DNA from: Pseudanabaena galeata CCNP1313
GTDB lineage: Bacteria; Cyanobacteriota; Cyanobacteriia; Pseudanabaenales; Pseudanabaenaceae
Length of the DNA stretch: 64,000 nucleotides
Assembly (NCBI RefSeq): GCF_029910235.1
Contig: NZ_CP112878.1
Span: 1-64,000 of the forward strand
Reading direction: 5' to 3'
A program made the position numbers and the translations under genes. The notes below the pieces were generated by a model. It saw only the letters and a program-made list of their open reading frames with translations, ran no database searches and had not been told where the DNA came from. Positions 62,988-64,000 of this stretch are shown here, one piece after another (positions within the stretch are counted from its first letter, which is position 1; each line of letters begins with the position of its first letter).

Positions 62988-63263
62988 ATGGCTATAACAA
63001 AAAAGTTATCGGATGTTTTAGCAATAAACCCAAAAATTGGAGCCGAGCATCCCTATGATTGGCTTGGAGCATTTGACGTAGACGAATTGAATGAATTTAT
63101 TAATGAAGTGATGTCAGCCTATCGCTCAGTTGCCTTACAAGAACCAAAAAATCACGAAAAAGCATGGAATGAATTAGAAGCAATTATCCATGAATGGTAT
63201 GAGAGCGCCTTAGCGATAGCTAATCCAGAATTAGAAGTAGCCTTTACTCAAATCAAGCAATGA
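62988..63263 (+). CDS. Hypothetical protein, 91 aa
   Basis: Starts at the ATG at 62988 (MAITKKLSDVLAINPKIGAE), preceded by AGAGA, rather than at the upstream TTG at 62958. The product is helical and acidic (DVDELNEFINEVMSAYRSVA and KAWNELEAIIHEWYESALAI). Unrecognised. It is divergent from the HTH-dynamin and shares the 150-base gap with its promoter. It is followed after 30 bases by another unknown gene and may be co-transcribed. Confidence 0.55.
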   Translation: MAITKKLSDVLAINPKIGAEHPYDWLGAFDVDELNEFINEVMSAYRSVALQEPKNHEKAWNELEAIIHEWYESALAIANPELEVAFTQIKQ

Positions 63264-63293
63264 AACAATCTTTATTAAACTACAAGTATAAAA

Positions 63294-63731
63294 ATGACAT
63301 TCTCTTATAACATCGATTGGCAGCATGAGGAGCATAAAGTACAGTACAGTTTCACACAAGAACAACTTGCTCTCATTGCCACCTATGAAGCACCTTTAAA
63401 AATAAAACTAGCTGAAGAACAGGCTGCAAAATACAGAGAAGATCCTGATAGGTACTGTAATCTATCCTCAACAGCATCTATGGTAGCTCTAGGTAAGTAC
63501 GAACCTTATACAGGAGCGATCGGAGAAGTATCAACATTTCTTTTCTATCTTACAAGTGATGATGAATATATCGTGAAATATCAGTATGCTAATTATGAAC
63601 CTATCTGCTTGACAGCTTTAGATTCACCTACGACTTCTCGTTTATATAAGGTTATACCTACAAGTTTGGGTTATCTTGTCTCCTATTCACTAGATGGCGA
63701 GATAGTTTGTGAAATATTTGATGATCTATGA
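63294..63731 (+). CDS. Hypothetical protein, 145 aa
   Basis: Unrecognised. The ATG at 63294 follows the 91-aa gene by 30 bases. The product starts MTFSYNIDWQHEEHKVQYSF and has alternating strands and helices with many aromatic residues (YIVKYQYANYEPICLTAL and LVSYSLDGEIVCEIFDDL). It could be a small alpha/beta binding protein. Its context gives no further help. Confidence 0.5.
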   Translation: MTFSYNIDWQHEEHKVQYSFTQEQLALIATYEAPLKIKLAEEQAAKYREDPDRYCNLSSTASMVALGKYEPYTGAIGEVSTFLFYLTSDDEYIVKYQYANYEPICLTALDSPTTSRLYKVIPTSLGYLVSYSLDGEIVCEIFDDL

Positions 63732-63805
63732 GAACTTGAAGGTTAATAGAGATCTCACTCACTATGGGAAATGATCGATCAGAAACTTGCAAATAAGCTT
63801 GCTTA

Positions 63806-64000
63806 TCAAGACAACTTTTTAGGACGAGACTTAGCCACTTTACCCGCCTGTTTCGGCTTCCCCTGAGAAACTTTCTTCTCCTTCGCAGTAGCAACCTTAC
63901 CCAAATTAGGCTTAGCCGCCTCATCCAAATCGCCAAACTTCTTCGACCACCACTTCTCCTGAGAAGACCAGAAAAAGACCACATCCGCATGATCCTTGCG
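63806..64000 (-). CDS. C-terminal part of a gene cut by the window end, basic tail
   Basis: A minus-strand frame enters from beyond 64000 and stops at 63806-63808. The 64 visible residues read RKDHADVVFFWSSQEKWWSK, then an Ala/Lys-rich tail that repeats GK..K..K and ends SRPKKLS. The basic tail recalls the Lys-rich extensions of nucleic-acid-binding proteins such as topoisomerases or histone-like proteins. The identity of the full protein cannot be determined. Competing frames here lack a sensible composition. Confidence 0.55.
   Translation of the reverse strand, partial: RKDHADVVFFWSSQEKWWSKKFGDLDEAAKPNLGKVATAKEKKVSQGKPKQAGKVAKSRPKKLS

Noticed and set aside
63658-63990. 110-codon minus-strand frame at the window end
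   Set aside because: Very Arg-rich translation and shifted frame. The frame ending at 63806 reads as a natural Lys-rich C-terminus.
1-64000. CRISPR arrays, tRNA or rRNA genes
   Set aside because: I looked for regularly spaced repeats and for tRNA-like or rRNA-like stretches and saw none. A tRNAscan/CRISPRCasFinder run would be decisive.

Overview
The window reads as a large mobile replicon of a cyanobacterium. The HIP1 octamer GCGATCGC occurs throughout, including inside coding regions. The replication gene at 36543-39680 is of the cyanobacterial plasmid CyRepA1 type. There is also a ParA-like gene, a MobC/MobA mobilisation pair with a candidate oriT, a Tn3-family transposon end, an IS1-type element, a toxin-antitoxin pair and several defence-like genes. 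A filamentous Pseudanabaena-like host is possible, but that is a guess. The gene content past 47 kb (mfd, recD2, a hydrolase, a kinase) looks more chromosomal. The element is therefore either a very large plasmid or chromid, or an integrated plasmid.

Layout. 1-3037: 3' part of a Tn3-family transposon whose right terminal repeat runs into a 5'-truncated relaxase-tail/SLOG gene (to 4733). 4771-9052: two dynamin-like GTPases on the minus strand, the first carrying a TerB-like domain. 9257-18676: plus-strand genes including a 788-residue protein with the DFDGD motif and flanking motifs of RdRP/YonO-type two-barrel RNA polymerases, then a separate N6-methylase-like protein and a 1414-residue SNF2-type helicase. 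18773-22929: a frameshifted Fic-gene remnant abutting a minus-strand nuclease-STAND NTPase, most likely a later insertion. 23312-26633: small unknown genes, interrupted by an IS1 element with a perfect 8-bp target duplication. 26702-31263: MoxR and VWA (RavA/ViaA-like) genes, a RecA-fold ATPase and SSB. 31921-35692: a tightly coupled operon for the PRTRC ubiquitin-like cassette (Ub-like C, F-like, E2-like B, JAB protease A, E1-like ThiF). 35765-46176: replication, partition and mobilisation. 46418-57930: a membrane protein, hydrolase, RecD2, LRAT-like protein, kinase-FGE fusion, Mfd and a DUF4926-like protein. 58095-58766: a toxin-antitoxin pair encoded tail to tail. 58882-62834: an HTH-dynamin fusion with a helical partner. 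The window ends in small unknown genes and a gene cut by the window edge.

How it may work together. The plus-strand block 9.2-35.7 kb looks like a backbone in which DNA or RNA metabolism (polymerase-like protein, methylase/SNF2, RecA-fold ATPase, SSB, RavA/ViaA) is combined with a ubiquitin-like modification cassette. Many of its genes are separated by strong intrinsic terminators, and three leaders share a related motif, so much of it is probably transcribed as short units. The inserted genes (dynamins, STAND, Fic remnant, TA) look like defence cargo. The most unusual item is the RdRP-like polymerase.
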